The notes under the pieces were generated by a model. It saw only the letters and a list, made by a program, of their open reading frames with translations, was not told where the DNA came from and did no database searches. A program made the position numbers and the translations under genes. DNA of 64,000 nucleotides from an uncultured Vampirovibrio sp. (GTDB lineage: Bacteria; Cyanobacteriota; Vampirovibrionia; Gastranaerophilales; Gastranaerophilaceae). The stretch covers positions 269,787-333,786 of the forward strand of contig CAJTLW010000001.1 in assembly GCA_910577515.1 (NCBI GenBank), read 5' to 3'. This document shows, piece after piece, positions 25,601 through 34,923 of this stretch; the stretch's first letter is position 1; each line of letters opens with the position of its first letter.

Positions 25601-27223
25601 TTATATTAAAGTCCCATAAGTTGAAATATTTTTATCTTGCAAAGCAGCTTCGGGTAATTCCGGAGCATCTTCCCTAAAATGCGCACCAATTGAATTTTCA
25701 CGATTTAGGGCAGCTTCCGCTATTAATTGCGCTGCAATTATTGAGTTTCTAAGCTCGTAGGCATCTTTTGTAGCGCAAACCCTTGAATTTCTTGAAATTA
25801 ATTTTATATCTTCAATGACACGAAGAGCATTTTTTAAGCCCGCTTCATTTCTTACAATCCCGGCATTTTGCCACATTGCTTTTTTGAGCATACGTCTTAA
25901 AATGCCGGTTTCCAATATTTCATTTGCAAGTTCTGCATCGTAAGCTTCAAGGGTTGATTTGATTTTACCGTCAAAGCTTTTTGGAGCATCTAAATTTCTT
26001 TGCGAAAGGGTATCTGATAATTTATAAGCACAAACAACGCACTCTAAAAGCGAATTAGAAGCCAGCCTGTTTGCCCCATGTAGTCCTGTTCTTGAAACTT
26101 CGCCTATCGCATAAAGATTTTCAACAGTCGTTTCCATATTGGAATTAACCTTAACACCGCCCATAAAATAGTGTGCTGCAGGAGAAACCGGAATTAAACC
26201 CGAGCTTAAATCAATATTTGCCTCATTGCATATATTCGTAATGGCTGGAAATCTTTCCTTAAAACGCTCTAAGCCAATCGGAGTTATATCAAGAAATATG
26301 TTTCTTGATTTATATTTTTCCATCTCGCTAAAAATAGCGCGTGCAACAACATCCCTCGGGGCAAGTTCAGCCTTAGGGTGATACTTTTCCATAAAGCGCT
26401 CTTTATTTATATTTAAAAGCTTAGCACCTTCACCTCTTACAGCCTCTGAAACCAAAGGCATATTTTTAGGTTTCTCGCCTATAGAATTAATACTTAGAGC
26501 TGTAGGATGAAACTGAACAAATTCCATATCAACCACCTGCGCTCCTGCAAGGTGTGCAAGAGCGATGCCATCTGCTGTTGCAACATCCGGATTAGTTGTA
26601 TGTTCGTATACCTGCCCGATACCGCCTGTTGCAAGAACAACAGCATTGGAATAAACAGCTTCATAAGTATCTAAAGTAGGGTTATATATCAAAACCCCGC
26701 GGCAAGCATTTTTGTTATCGCACAATAATTCTACTGCCATAGAATTTTCATAAACCTCAATCATGTCTGATTTTTTAACTAAACTTGCAAGTTTATCTTC
26801 TATAACCTTGCCAGTGTAATCACCGCCTGCATGAAGAATTCTTGGCATTGAATGTGCTGCTTCAAGTGTAAAAGACAGACTACCGTCTTCTTTTTTATCA
26901 AATTCTACTCCTAAATCAATAAGGTCATTTATAACAAAGGAGGAATTTTCGGATATAAATTTTACAACATTAAAATCATTAAGTCCACAGCCCGCTTTAA
27001 TTGTATCCATAATATGGGATGTTACATTGTCATTTTTGTTAATTTCTGGCATAACAGAAACTATGCCGCCCTGCGCAAGGGCAGAGTTGCATTCGTTTAA
27101 ACTTGATTTAGTAATAACAAGAATACCGTCTTTGGTACGGCAATTTCTTTGTGCGCTAAGGGCTAAATACAAACCTGCGGCACCTGAACCTATTATTACA
27201 ATTGAATATTTTGAATGTTTCAT
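25601..27223 (-). CDS. nadB: L-aspartate oxidase
   Basis: Oxidises L-aspartate to iminoaspartate with FAD; can use fumarate as acceptor without oxygen. 540 aa. FAD loop IIGSGAAGLYLAL, LAQGGI, HAGGDYTG, the substrate loop MEFVQFHPTAL, SEAVRGEGAKL and GLHGANRLASNSLLEC are all present. The second half carries the helical C-terminal domain of the family. Forms an operon with nadC. Aspartate oxidase rather than fumarate reductase is preferred because of nadC next door and the motif set. Confidence 0.95.
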   Translation of the reverse strand: MKHSKYSIVIIGSGAAGLYLALSAQRNCRTKDGILVITKSSLNECNSALAQGGIVSVMPEINKNDNVTSHIMDTIKAGCGLNDFNVVKFISENSSFVINDLIDLGVEFDKKEDGSLSFTLEAAHSMPRILHAGGDYTGKVIEDKLASLVKKSDMIEVYENSMAVELLCDNKNACRGVLIYNPTLDTYEAVYSNAVVLATGGIGQVYEHTTNPDVATADGIALAHLAGAQVVDMEFVQFHPTALSINSIGEKPKNMPLVSEAVRGEGAKLLNINKERFMEKYHPKAELAPRDVVARAIFSEMEKYKSRNIFLDITPIGLERFKERFPAITNICNEANIDLSSGLIPVSPAAHYFMGGVKVNSNMETTVENLYAIGEVSRTGLHGANRLASNSLLECVVCAYKLSDTLSQRNLDAPKSFDGKIKSTLEAYDAELANEILETGILRRMLKKAMWQNAGIVRNEAGLKNALRVIEDIKLISRNSRVCATKDAYELRNSIIAAQLIAEAALNRENSIGAHFREDAPELPEAALQDKNISTYGTLI

Positions 27224-27335
27224 TTTATTTTTTTTGTCGTATTTGCTTTATTTAGTACAGCTTTTTAATTACCGTACCAATATAATTTTAATACAAAAAA
27301 GGGGTTTTACAATTTTTTGAAAGCAATTTTATATT

Positions 27336-28163
27336 TTATTCTGCTTTATTCACGCCATATCCAAACATTGCAAAATCATATTTTACAGGATCAGCGGGGT
27401 CAAACTCTTTTAAAACATTTGTAAGTTCAACAACAGATTTAAAATCATTTTGCTTCCTTATTAATAAACCCTCTGAACGCGAAATATTGCCAACATGAAC
27501 ATCAAGGGGAATTAATAACTCAGAAGGTTCTAAAAAGCTCCAAATACCAATATCTACAGGGGAATTTTTTCTTATCATCCACCTTAAAAACATGTTCATG
27601 CGTTTCATCGCACCTTTATTTTCAGGGTTTGAGAGCATGAATTTATAACCATCGCCGATATTTTCTGCATTATCATAAAAATAATTGCAAACATTTTGGA
27701 GCAGGTTAAAAACTTTATTCTGCCCTTTGTTTCCAACTGTTTGCATTGCTTTACCACTTCGGGCAAATAGTTCTTCAAGAGTCATTTTATCTTTCGCATA
27801 AAGCTTATTTAAAACATCAAAGAATACTATTAAATCTGACGGTTTTATAAATCTGTAGTTAAAATCTTCATTATAAGCTTTTTTATCAAAATTTATAATA
27901 AATTCATAGGGTCGCATCTGCATAAAATTAAAAAGTTCAAAAAGTTTTTTAATAAACATTTCCCTTTTGCCAAAAGCATATAATGATGAAATAAAACCAG
28001 CTATTTCAATATCTTCAGGGCGGCTGTTTTTAAAAAGATGAACAAATTGAACAGGATCATCTTTTATGAAATCTGATGTTTCATGTTTTTTCCAAAGGGT
28101 GTCGAATTTTTCTTTTACGGAGGCTTTAACCTCAATATTTAAGGTTTTATCAAGTGTTGTCAT
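27336..28163 (-). CDS. TIGR02757 (DUF2400) family protein
   Basis: 275 aa. The FLRWMIRKNSPVDIGIWSF and PLDVHVGNISRSEGL stretches and the closing FDPADPVKYDFAMFGYGV are the conserved blocks of this family, known from Bacteroidetes, Cyanobacteria-related and other bacteria. The mid-part looks like an HhH-type DNA-glycosylase helix bundle, suggesting nucleic-acid work, but no activity is proven. It overlaps tadA by four bases and is the last gene of its operon. Confidence 0.85.
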   Translation of the reverse strand: MTTLDKTLNIEVKASVKEKFDTLWKKHETSDFIKDDPVQFVHLFKNSRPEDIEIAGFISSLYAFGKREMFIKKLFELFNFMQMRPYEFIINFDKKAYNEDFNYRFIKPSDLIVFFDVLNKLYAKDKMTLEELFARSGKAMQTVGNKGQNKVFNLLQNVCNYFYDNAENIGDGYKFMLSNPENKGAMKRMNMFLRWMIRKNSPVDIGIWSFLEPSELLIPLDVHVGNISRSEGLLIRKQNDFKSVVELTNVLKEFDPADPVKYDFAMFGYGVNKAE

Positions 28164-28600
28164 TTTCTTATACTTCTAAAATATTCTTTCAATAATTCTT
28201 CGCATTCTTCTTCCATAATACCGCCAAAAACTTTTGTTTTAAAATTGCTATAGTTTAAAAGGTTTAAGGCTCCGCCAAATGCACCGTATTTTATATCAGA
28301 GGCCCCAAAATAAACATTTTTAATATTTGAATTTAAAATTGCCCAGGCACACATTGGGCAAGGCTCAAGCGTTACATAAATATTGCAATCGGTAAGACGC
28401 CAATTATTCATTTTTTTTGCAGCTTCATTTAGTGCTAAAATTTCTGCATGGGCTGTCACTTGGCCTTTTGCTTCTTTTTTATTATATGAATATGAAACAA
28501 TTTTGCCATCTTTTACGACAATCGCACCAACGGGAACATCTGCCCCTGATTGTTTTGCAAGCTCCAAGCATTTTTGCATATAAAATTTTGTATCGCTCAT
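28160..28600 (-). CDS. tadA: tRNA-specific adenosine-34 deaminase
   Basis: 146 aa. Converts the wobble adenosine of tRNA-Arg(ACG) to inosine. Zinc site H51-A-E53 and C81-P-M-C84 with E53 as the proton shuttle. Motifs VPVGAIVVKDG, VTAHAEI and LEPCPMCAWAIL match TadA rather than guanine or cytidine deaminases. Overlaps TIGR02757 by four bases; preceded by the histidine kinase with an 18-base gap. Confidence 0.93.
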   Translation of the reverse strand: MSDTKFYMQKCLELAKQSGADVPVGAIVVKDGKIVSYSYNKKEAKGQVTAHAEILALNEAAKKMNNWRLTDCNIYVTLEPCPMCAWAILNSNIKNVYFGASDIKYGAFGGALNLLNYSNFKTKVFGGIMEEECEELLKEYFRSIRK

Positions 28601-28617
28601 AATATTTTAGCCCATTT

Positions 28618-30396
28618 TTAAGAAAACAGGTCATTTACAGTATCAATTTTTTCTTTATTTAATTCCACGTCTTTTTGCGAAGCTAAAAGAATTCTTTCAT
28701 CGTTTGGCAGAATATTTTCAACCTCAGGCACAGTTTCATTTTTTGGCTTTTCATTATTAAACACTAAAACAACCTCAAAACCTTCTTCTGTGCTTGAAAC
28801 ATCTATTGAAATATTCATAGCATCACAAAGGCCTTTAACAATATAAAGTCCTAGGCCCGTTCCTCTTGTTGTTCTTGTGAGTTCTGAATCAAGACGCACA
28901 AATTTATCAAAAAGCGTTTCAAGCTTATCTTCAGGAATAATGTCTGATTTGTTTAAAATTGAAAGGCAGGGTTTATTTTCAATATTTGCAGCAGAAACCA
29001 TAATTGGCGCATTATCTTTATTATATTTTACCGCATTATCCAATAAATTTATAAGAACTTGTATAAGCCTGTCTTTGTCAGCTTTCACAGGAAGCAAATC
29101 CGGAGCTGTATTTATTTTAAATTTAGTATCGTTATAATTTGCATAGGCAACAGAAACTTCTAAAAGCTTTGTAAGGTCAAGTTCTGTCATATTTAACTGC
29201 AATCTAAAGCTTTCAATTTCAGGTATAACAAGTAAATCATCCACCATAGCAGAAAGCCTTTGAGCCTGTTGCTTTATAACTCTTAAACTTTTTTGTTTGG
29301 TAGCTTCATCTATCTTTATATCAGACCTTAAAAGGCGGCTTGAGTAGCCAATTATACTTGTTAAGGGCGTTCTAAATTCGTGACTTATAGCTGAAACAAG
29401 GCTTGACCTAAATTCATCAAGACGCTTTAATTCAAGGTTTTTTTCCGTAAGTTCTGCATAAGAATTTGCCACTTTTTTTGTCATATAGTTAAATTCTTTT
29501 TCAAGAAAAACAATTTCATGCGGTGTAAAAACGCTTTTTAAAAGGCGGATTTTCCTATTGTAGCTGCCTTTTGAAATTGCAATTATCCCTTTAAACAATT
29601 GTCTTATATTTACATATAGATAATATGTGTAAATTCCCGCAACGGCAAATATAAAAAGAGCAGCAAAAACAAGAGAAAGAATAATTCTGAGCCTTGGAAC
29701 ATCTATTGTTTTTTTGGTAACATTCGGAGTAGTTTTTACAACAATTGTCCAATTAGGGCTTTTCATTTGATAATATGCCAAAGGCTGGTTTTTAACCTTG
29801 GAAAAAAGAACAGGGGTAAGGTATTCCCTTTCTTTTGGAAGGTTTTCAACAATATTATTATAGCCTTTATTATCATGATCATTTGTTGCAATAATGTTTC
29901 CGGCATCATCTAAGATATAAACATCATGTTTTATGTCTGTAAAATGATTATCGAGGGCATCTTGCAAAACTGCCATTTTTAAATCAGCACTTATAATATC
30001 ATTATCATCGATGTTTGCATAAAGCCTTACAATAGATTTTTTTGCGTTAAAAACAGGTTCTCTTTTTGTTAAACTTTGCGCATCAAGAAACTGAAAATTA
30101 TTAAATTTCCCATATTTTTCTTTAACCTCAACAAGAAAATCATTTTTATCTTCTTCATAGTAAAAAAAACTTATAGCAGATGCTATTTGTTTCAATTCTT
30201 CATCTGCATATTTAAGATAATTTTGAACACTATCGCCAACAAAACCTGAAATCATTGTTGCGGAATATTTTAATTCTTTTCTAACCGATTGCTGAGAGAT
30301 ATTTGAAATAATTAAGCCAATTGTAATAAAAGGAATAAGTACTGCCAGGAATAAAACTATCGCTATTTGTTCTGCTATTTTTAACCTTTTCACCAT
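28618..30396 (-). CDS. Sensor histidine kinase with periplasmic sensor domain
   Basis: 592 aa. Transmembrane helix 12-32, extracytoplasmic dCACHE-like sensor 33-235, helix 236-262, HAMP linker to about 315, coiled coil, HisKA domain with H339 (SHEFRTPL) and HATPase domain. The N box has N454 (LLDNAVKY) and the G2 box GTGLGL is at 512-517. The G1 box, normally DxGxG, reads NKSDI at 482-486, so the adenine-contacting Asp and both Gly are lost. Partner is the response regulator 3 bases upstream. Kinase activity may be weak or special. Confidence 0.9.
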   Translation of the reverse strand: MVKRLKIAEQIAIVLFLAVLIPFITIGLIISNISQQSVRKELKYSATMISGFVGDSVQNYLKYADEELKQIASAISFFYYEEDKNDFLVEVKEKYGKFNNFQFLDAQSLTKREPVFNAKKSIVRLYANIDDNDIISADLKMAVLQDALDNHFTDIKHDVYILDDAGNIIATNDHDNKGYNNIVENLPKEREYLTPVLFSKVKNQPLAYYQMKSPNWTIVVKTTPNVTKKTIDVPRLRIILSLVFAALFIFAVAGIYTYYLYVNIRQLFKGIIAISKGSYNRKIRLLKSVFTPHEIVFLEKEFNYMTKKVANSYAELTEKNLELKRLDEFRSSLVSAISHEFRTPLTSIIGYSSRLLRSDIKIDEATKQKSLRVIKQQAQRLSAMVDDLLVIPEIESFRLQLNMTELDLTKLLEVSVAYANYNDTKFKINTAPDLLPVKADKDRLIQVLINLLDNAVKYNKDNAPIMVSAANIENKPCLSILNKSDIIPEDKLETLFDKFVRLDSELTRTTRGTGLGLYIVKGLCDAMNISIDVSSTEEGFEVVLVFNNEKPKNETVPEVENILPNDERILLASQKDVELNKEKIDTVNDLFS

Positions 30397-30399
30397 TAA

Positions 30400-31116
30400 C
30401 TATTCCTCCAAAACACCAAAGGGCGTTAATTTATACCCAACATTTGTTACTGTATGCAAATATTTAGGGTTTCTCGTGTCAGTTTCGATTTTTTGCCTTA
30501 AACCGCCTACATGAACTCTTACCATCCGCACATCTTCACTGCTATCATAACCCCAAACTTCATCAAGCAAGGTAGCAAGAGTTACAGCTTTATTCAAGTG
30601 CTGCAAAAGGCAGTATAAAATTTCAAACTCTGTCGGTGTTAATTTCACCCTTTTATCAACAACAAGTGCCTCAAGAGAATCGGGCAAGATTTCAATATCG
30701 CCTGCCCTTAAAACTTCTTTTGGATTTTGAACATCATTTTCATCGTTTCGTCTTAAAAGCGCCCTTATTCTAAGCAACACTTCCTGAATATCAAATGGTT
30801 TTACAAGATAATCATCTGCACCTACATCAAAACCTTCTGTTTTATCTGAAATTGCGCCCTTTGCTGTAAGCATCAAAATTGGTACCTTGGGTTTTACAAG
30901 GCGAATATTTTTACAGACGTCATATCCGTTCATTTTAGGCATCATAACATCAAGCAAAATCAGGTCATAATTATTTTGCACGGCTTTTTTAAGGCCTTCT
31001 TCACCATCTTGCGCCCAATCTACCATATAGCCTGATGATTTTATATCAAAGACAAGAAGTTCTCTGATATCTTTGTCGTCATCAACAATTAATAAACGTC
31101 TGTTTGTATCCGCCAT
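30400..31116 (-). CDS. OmpR-family response regulator
   Basis: 238 aa. Receiver domain with DDD near 14-16, phospho-acceptor D56 in LLDVMMP, LTAKG and VKPF, then a winged-helix DNA-binding domain (about 135-230, LTPTEFEILYCLLQH and VRVHVGGLRQKIE). The wording of the receiver is close to cyanobacterial RpaA/RpaB-type regulators. Works with the adjacent kinase. No specific target site is identifiable in this window. Confidence 0.94.
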   Translation of the reverse strand: MADTNRRLLIVDDDKDIRELLVFDIKSSGYMVDWAQDGEEGLKKAVQNNYDLILLDVMMPKMNGYDVCKNIRLVKPKVPILMLTAKGAISDKTEGFDVGADDYLVKPFDIQEVLLRIRALLRRNDENDVQNPKEVLRAGDIEILPDSLEALVVDKRVKLTPTEFEILYCLLQHLNKAVTLATLLDEVWGYDSSEDVRMVRVHVGGLRQKIETDTRNPKYLHTVTNVGYKLTPFGVLEE

Positions 31117-31125
31117 TTATTCTTC

Positions 31126-32103
31126 CTAATGCTTTGCACCATCAAACATTTGTTTTATACCATCAACTGATGATAAAATTCCAGTTGCTTCATAAGGCAT
31201 ATAAACAACTTTGTTATCTTTGCCTTCTGTCATTGTTTTTAGAGTTTCAAGATATTTCATTGCAATTAAATATTTATCAGGAGCGCCTGAATTTGAAAGA
31301 GCATCAATTACCATTTTGATAGCTTCAGCTTCACCGGCTGCTTCTTTAATTCTTGCTTCCTTATTACCTTCAGCGACAAGAACTGCTGCCTGTCTTTCAC
31401 CTTCTGCTTTATTTATTTGAGATTCTTTAACACCTTCAGCTTCTAAGATTGCAGCTCTTTTTAAACCTTCCGCTTCTAAAATTGCGGCACGTCTGTCACG
31501 CTCTGCTTTCATTTGTTTTTCCATAGCATTTTGAATTTCTTTAGGCGGGATAATATCCTGCAATTCAACACGGTTGATTTTTACGCCCCATTTATTTGTG
31601 GCTTCATCTAAAATGGTTCTTAGTTTTTCATTGATAATGTCACGGGATGTAAAGGTTGTATCCAAATCCATTTCACCAATTACGTTCCTTAAAGTAGTTT
31701 GGGTTAATTTTTCAATAGCTTCAGGAAGGTTTTCAATTTCATAAACGGCGCTTTTTGGTTCAACTATTTGAAAATACAAAAGAGCGTTAATTGAGATAGT
31801 TACATTGTCTTTTGTAATTACATTTTGTCTTGGGAAATCAAAAACACTTTCTCTTAAATCGATTTTATCCACAGTTGAATACATTGAATAAACTTCACCC
31901 ATCGCTGTTCTTACGGTTTTTTTAGAGTGAACACCTCTTGGAGTATCAATAAAAGGAACGATAAATTGAAGCCCAGGTCCCAATACTCTGTTAAAGCGAC
32001 CCAATCTTTCAATAATCATAACCTGTGCCTGATTGATAATTTTAAAACCAGTTACTGCAAAAACCGCTGCAACAACTAAAATTACAAAAAATAAAGCTCC
32101 CAT
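31126..32103 (-). CDS. SPFH/stomatin-like (QmcA-type) membrane protein
   Basis: 325 aa. One N-terminal membrane helix (2-20) and an SPFH domain (QAQVMIIERLGRFNRVLGPGLQFIVPFID). It is followed by an alanine/glutamate-rich coiled coil made of about five 11-residue repeats (RRAAILEAEG, LKRAAILEAEG and so on, about 212-265). Scaffolds membrane microdomains. Next to an NfeD-family gene, the classic partner of stomatin-like proteins, which supports the assignment. Confidence 0.93.
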   Translation of the reverse strand: MGALFFVILVVAAVFAVTGFKIINQAQVMIIERLGRFNRVLGPGLQFIVPFIDTPRGVHSKKTVRTAMGEVYSMYSTVDKIDLRESVFDFPRQNVITKDNVTISINALLYFQIVEPKSAVYEIENLPEAIEKLTQTTLRNVIGEMDLDTTFTSRDIINEKLRTILDEATNKWGVKINRVELQDIIPPKEIQNAMEKQMKAERDRRAAILEAEGLKRAAILEAEGVKESQINKAEGERQAAVLVAEGNKEARIKEAAGEAEAIKMVIDALSNSGAPDKYLIAMKYLETLKTMTEGKDNKVVYMPYEATGILSSVDGIKQMFDGAKH

Positions 32104-32135
32104 TTATTTAACTCCTTTATTAAACTAATTCATTT

Positions 32136-32576
32136 TTATTCACAAACTTCAACAAACATAATAAGGCTTTCGTTTTTTACGATTCTTACAATCGAATCAA
32201 CGCCAATTTCTTTACCATCACAGCTTTTTGCCTGCCAAACTTCACCATATATTTTAATTTCGCCAACACCGTTTGTTTCTTTTTTACCAACAGGTTTTGT
32301 CACTATTGCTGTTTGACCTATATATTTTGCATCAATCCCTGTTGAAGAAGGTTCCTTATCTTTTTTTTGCATAAAAGGACGGATTGAAAAATAGAAAACA
32401 GGCAAAAATATTACAAAAGCTGCAACCTGTGCGCCAGTATTTTCCGGCCATTTGTAAGCTGCAATGCCTGCAAAAAAGGATGCACCCGCAAGGGTTAAGA
32501 AAAATAACACAGGGGTCATCATTTCAATAAATAAAAATATAAACCCTATTATAGCCCAGATTTGCCAGATTTGCAT
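32136..32576 (-). CDS. NfeD family membrane protein
   Basis: 146 aa. Three membrane helices in the first half (about 4-22, 27-42, 50-66) and an OB-fold C-terminal domain with IGQTAIVTKPVGKKETNGVGEIKIYGEVWQAKS, typical of short NfeD (YbbK) proteins. Precedes the SPFH gene by 32 bases and is likely its partner; the two are the head of the nfeD-SPFH-regulator-kinase-tadA cluster. Confidence 0.92.
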   Translation of the reverse strand: MQIWQIWAIIGFIFLFIEMMTPVLFFLTLAGASFFAGIAAYKWPENTGAQVAAFVIFLPVFYFSIRPFMQKKDKEPSSTGIDAKYIGQTAIVTKPVGKKETNGVGEIKIYGEVWQAKSCDGKEIGVDSIVRIVKNESLIMFVEVCE

Positions 32577-32671
32577 ATATAAAACCTCTTTAAATATCTC
32601 CCTTATTATAAGTATCGTAAGGGTTTAAAATAAGCATGTCAACAGAATGTTACTAAATATTTTATATAAAA

Positions 32672-32703
32672 TAATCACCCCGGTTTTAATTACCGGAGTG
32701 ATT
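32672..32703 (-). terminator. Terminator of the FAD-dependent oxidoreductase gene
   Basis: Stem AATCACTCCGGT with ACCGGGGTGATT (one mismatch), read on minus 19 bases after the stop at 32723, followed by ATTTTATAT. The T run is broken, so strength is uncertain. Confidence 0.65.
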
Positions 32704-32722
32704 AATAAACCATTAATAAATT

Positions 32723-34096
32723 TTATCTGTTTGCCATTACTCTTGCACAGAACACACCTGAAGCAGATGCTTGCATTAAACCTCTTGTTACACCAGCACC
32801 ATCGCCTATTGTAAACAAGTTTTTAATACCTTCCGTTTCAAGCTCATTTGTAAGTTTTACCCTTGCAGAGTAGAATTTAACTTCAACGCCATATAAAAGG
32901 GTATAACGTGAAGCAACACCTGGAGCAATTTTATCAAGCGCATAGAGCATTTCAATGATTGATAAAAGCTGTCTGTACGGTAAAACAAGGCTTAAATCCC
33001 CGGGAGTTGCGCATTCAAGAGTCGGTTTTATAATACTTTCTTTAATTCTTTGGGGGGTAGAGCGTTTACCATCCAGTAAATCACCAAATCTTTGAACTAA
33101 AACGCCACCTGAAAGCATATTTGCAAGACTTGCAACATGCTGCCCGTATTTAATCGGTTCTTTAAATGGTTCTGTGAATTTCTTAGATACAAGCAATGCA
33201 AAATTGGTATTAGGAGTCTTTTTGTTTGCATAGCTGTGGCCATTTACAGTTTGGATACCGTTATAATTTTCAGAAACCACTTCGCCATTAGGGTTCATAC
33301 AGAATGTTCTTACTTCATCTCCAAAGGTTGGTGAATAATAGATTAATTTTGATTCATACAGGCGGGATGTTATAGGCTCCATAACATCAGCCGGTAATTC
33401 CACACGAACACCAACATCCACTGCATTATTTATCATTGAAATTTTATTTTTTTCAAATTCTTTTGTAAGCCAATCAGCACCTTCTCTGCCGGGGGCAACA
33501 ACAACATAATTTGCCATAACAGTTTTGCCATCAGTCAGTTTTAAACCTTTAATCTGGTCGTTTTCTACAATTAAGCTATCTACGGCAACGTTGTTTACAA
33601 TTTCAATTTTATCAGCCAAATAATCTTGCATGTGTTTTAAAACATCCAAAGACCTTTCCGTTCCAAGGTGACGAACAGGAGAATGAACAAGTTTTAATTC
33701 AGCAAGAGAAGCTGCACGTTCAATATCTGCAAATTCATGCCTATTAACGCCATATACAACATCGGTTGCACCATGTTCTAAGTAAATATCGTCACAATAT
33801 TTAATTAAATCTTCGACATCTTTATACGGCATATATTCAGGCAAATGGCCGCCTACTTCAGGGGTTAGCGTTAATTTGCCATCAGAAAATGCGCCGGCAC
33901 CACCCCATCCGCAAAGAAGTCCGCATGTTTTACAGCTCGGGCATGTTTTGTAACCGTTTCTTAAAAGACAGGCTCTTTTTTCAATTTTATTACCTTTTTC
34001 AATTAGAATAATTTTCCAATCAGGTTTTAATTTTACAAGCTCAAGAGCTGTAAAGATACCAGCAGGGCCTGCACCTACTATTGCTGCATTATACAT
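32723..34096 (-). CDS. FAD-dependent oxidoreductase (COG2509-like)
   Basis: 457 aa. Rossmann FAD loop AIVGAGPAGIFTALEL at the N-terminus, a Cys cluster KTCPSCKTCGLLCGWGGAGAFSDGKL near residues 51-75, and the C-terminal GDGAGVTRGLMQASASG FAD contact. This matches the COG2509 'uncharacterised FAD-dependent dehydrogenase' family. The four Cys could bind a metal or iron-sulphur centre. Substrate unknown. Single gene with its own terminator; the 164-base region to clpP holds divergent promoters. Confidence 0.87.
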   Translation of the reverse strand: MYNAAIVGAGPAGIFTALELVKLKPDWKIILIEKGNKIEKRACLLRNGYKTCPSCKTCGLLCGWGGAGAFSDGKLTLTPEVGGHLPEYMPYKDVEDLIKYCDDIYLEHGATDVVYGVNRHEFADIERAASLAELKLVHSPVRHLGTERSLDVLKHMQDYLADKIEIVNNVAVDSLIVENDQIKGLKLTDGKTVMANYVVVAPGREGADWLTKEFEKNKISMINNAVDVGVRVELPADVMEPITSRLYESKLIYYSPTFGDEVRTFCMNPNGEVVSENYNGIQTVNGHSYANKKTPNTNFALLVSKKFTEPFKEPIKYGQHVASLANMLSGGVLVQRFGDLLDGKRSTPQRIKESIIKPTLECATPGDLSLVLPYRQLLSIIEMLYALDKIAPGVASRYTLLYGVEVKFYSARVKLTNELETEGIKNLFTIGDGAGVTRGLMQASASGVFCARVMANR

Positions 34097-34219
34097 ATTT
34101 ACTTCCTTTATAATTTAATCTTCATCAAGTCCGTTTCTTATTGTATAACAAACATAATAAAATTAAATATTTTGATGTATTTTTGTAGTAAAATTTAATA
34201 AATTTGTTAAATTTTCAGG

Positions 34220-34225
34220 TATAAT
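34220..34225 (+). promoter_or_regulatory. Possible clpP -10 box
   Basis: Perfect TATAAT 36 bases before the ATG; the -35 region has only a weak TTTAAT at about 20 bases. A ribosome site (AAGGAT) follows at a normal distance from the ATG. Confidence 0.4.
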
Positions 34226-34260
34226 AAGTTTAAAAAGATTAAGAATAAGGATTTTATCTT

Positions 34261-34866
34261 ATGAATACTTACCAGATTTTAAGTTACGTACCAACAGTTA
34301 TAGAAGCGTCTTCAAAAGGTGAAAGAAGCTTTGATATTTTTTCAAGATTGCTCCGCGAAAGAATTATATTTTTAGGAAGCGCAATTGATGATGATGTTGC
34401 AAATTCAATTGTGGCTCAGCTTTTATTATTGGACTCAGAAAATTCCGAAAAAGATATCATGCTTTATATCAATAGCCCTGGCGGTGTTATAACGGCAGGT
34501 ATGGCAATTTATGACACTATGAAACTTATAAAATCAGACGTTTCAACAATTTGTTTGGGTGATGCTGCTTCAATGGGTGCATTTTTGCTTTCAGGCGGAA
34601 CAAAAGGCAAGAGATTAGCTCTTCCAAATTCAAGAATTATGATTCACCAACCTTTGGGTGGTGCTAAAGGCCAGGCTACAGATATTGAAATTGAAGCAAA
34701 AGAAATTTTACGTATGAAAAAGATGTTAAATGAACTTTTGGCAGAACACACAGGACAAAAGGTAGATAGAATTAAAAAAGATACAGAACGTGATAACTTT
34801 ATGACAGCAGAACAAGCTCTTGAATACGGCTTGATTGATAAAATTATAAGAAGCGAAGAGGCTTAA
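34261..34866 (+). CDS. clpP: ATP-dependent Clp protease proteolytic subunit
   Basis: 201 aa. Catalytic triad S104 (DAASMGAF), H129 (RIMIHQPLGG) and D178 (ERDNFM). The NSPGG oxyanion motif is at 71-75. Normal length, no signal. No ClpX or trigger factor is adjacent, so it is expressed alone, from its own promoter and with a terminator directly after. Confidence 0.96.
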   Translation: MNTYQILSYVPTVIEASSKGERSFDIFSRLLRERIIFLGSAIDDDVANSIVAQLLLLDSENSEKDIMLYINSPGGVITAGMAIYDTMKLIKSDVSTICLGDAASMGAFLLSGGTKGKRLALPNSRIMIHQPLGGAKGQATDIEIEAKEILRMKKMLNELLAEHTGQKVDRIKKDTERDNFMTAEQALEYGLIDKIIRSEEA

Positions 34867-34889
34867 AATAAAGCTCATATCAGTTTTTC

Positions 34890-34923
34890 AAGGCTTAAAG
34901 GTTAAAGACTTTTAAGCCTTTTT
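34890..34923 (+). terminator. clpP terminator
   Basis: Stem AAGGCTTAAAG with CTTTTAAGCCTT and loop GTTAAAGA, then TTTTT. It overlaps the last codons of the convergent glycosyltransferase gene. Confidence 0.8.

Noticed and set aside
34204..34210. A TTTGTTA half-site before clpP
   Set aside because: No second arm at 7 bases; not counted with the three repeats.
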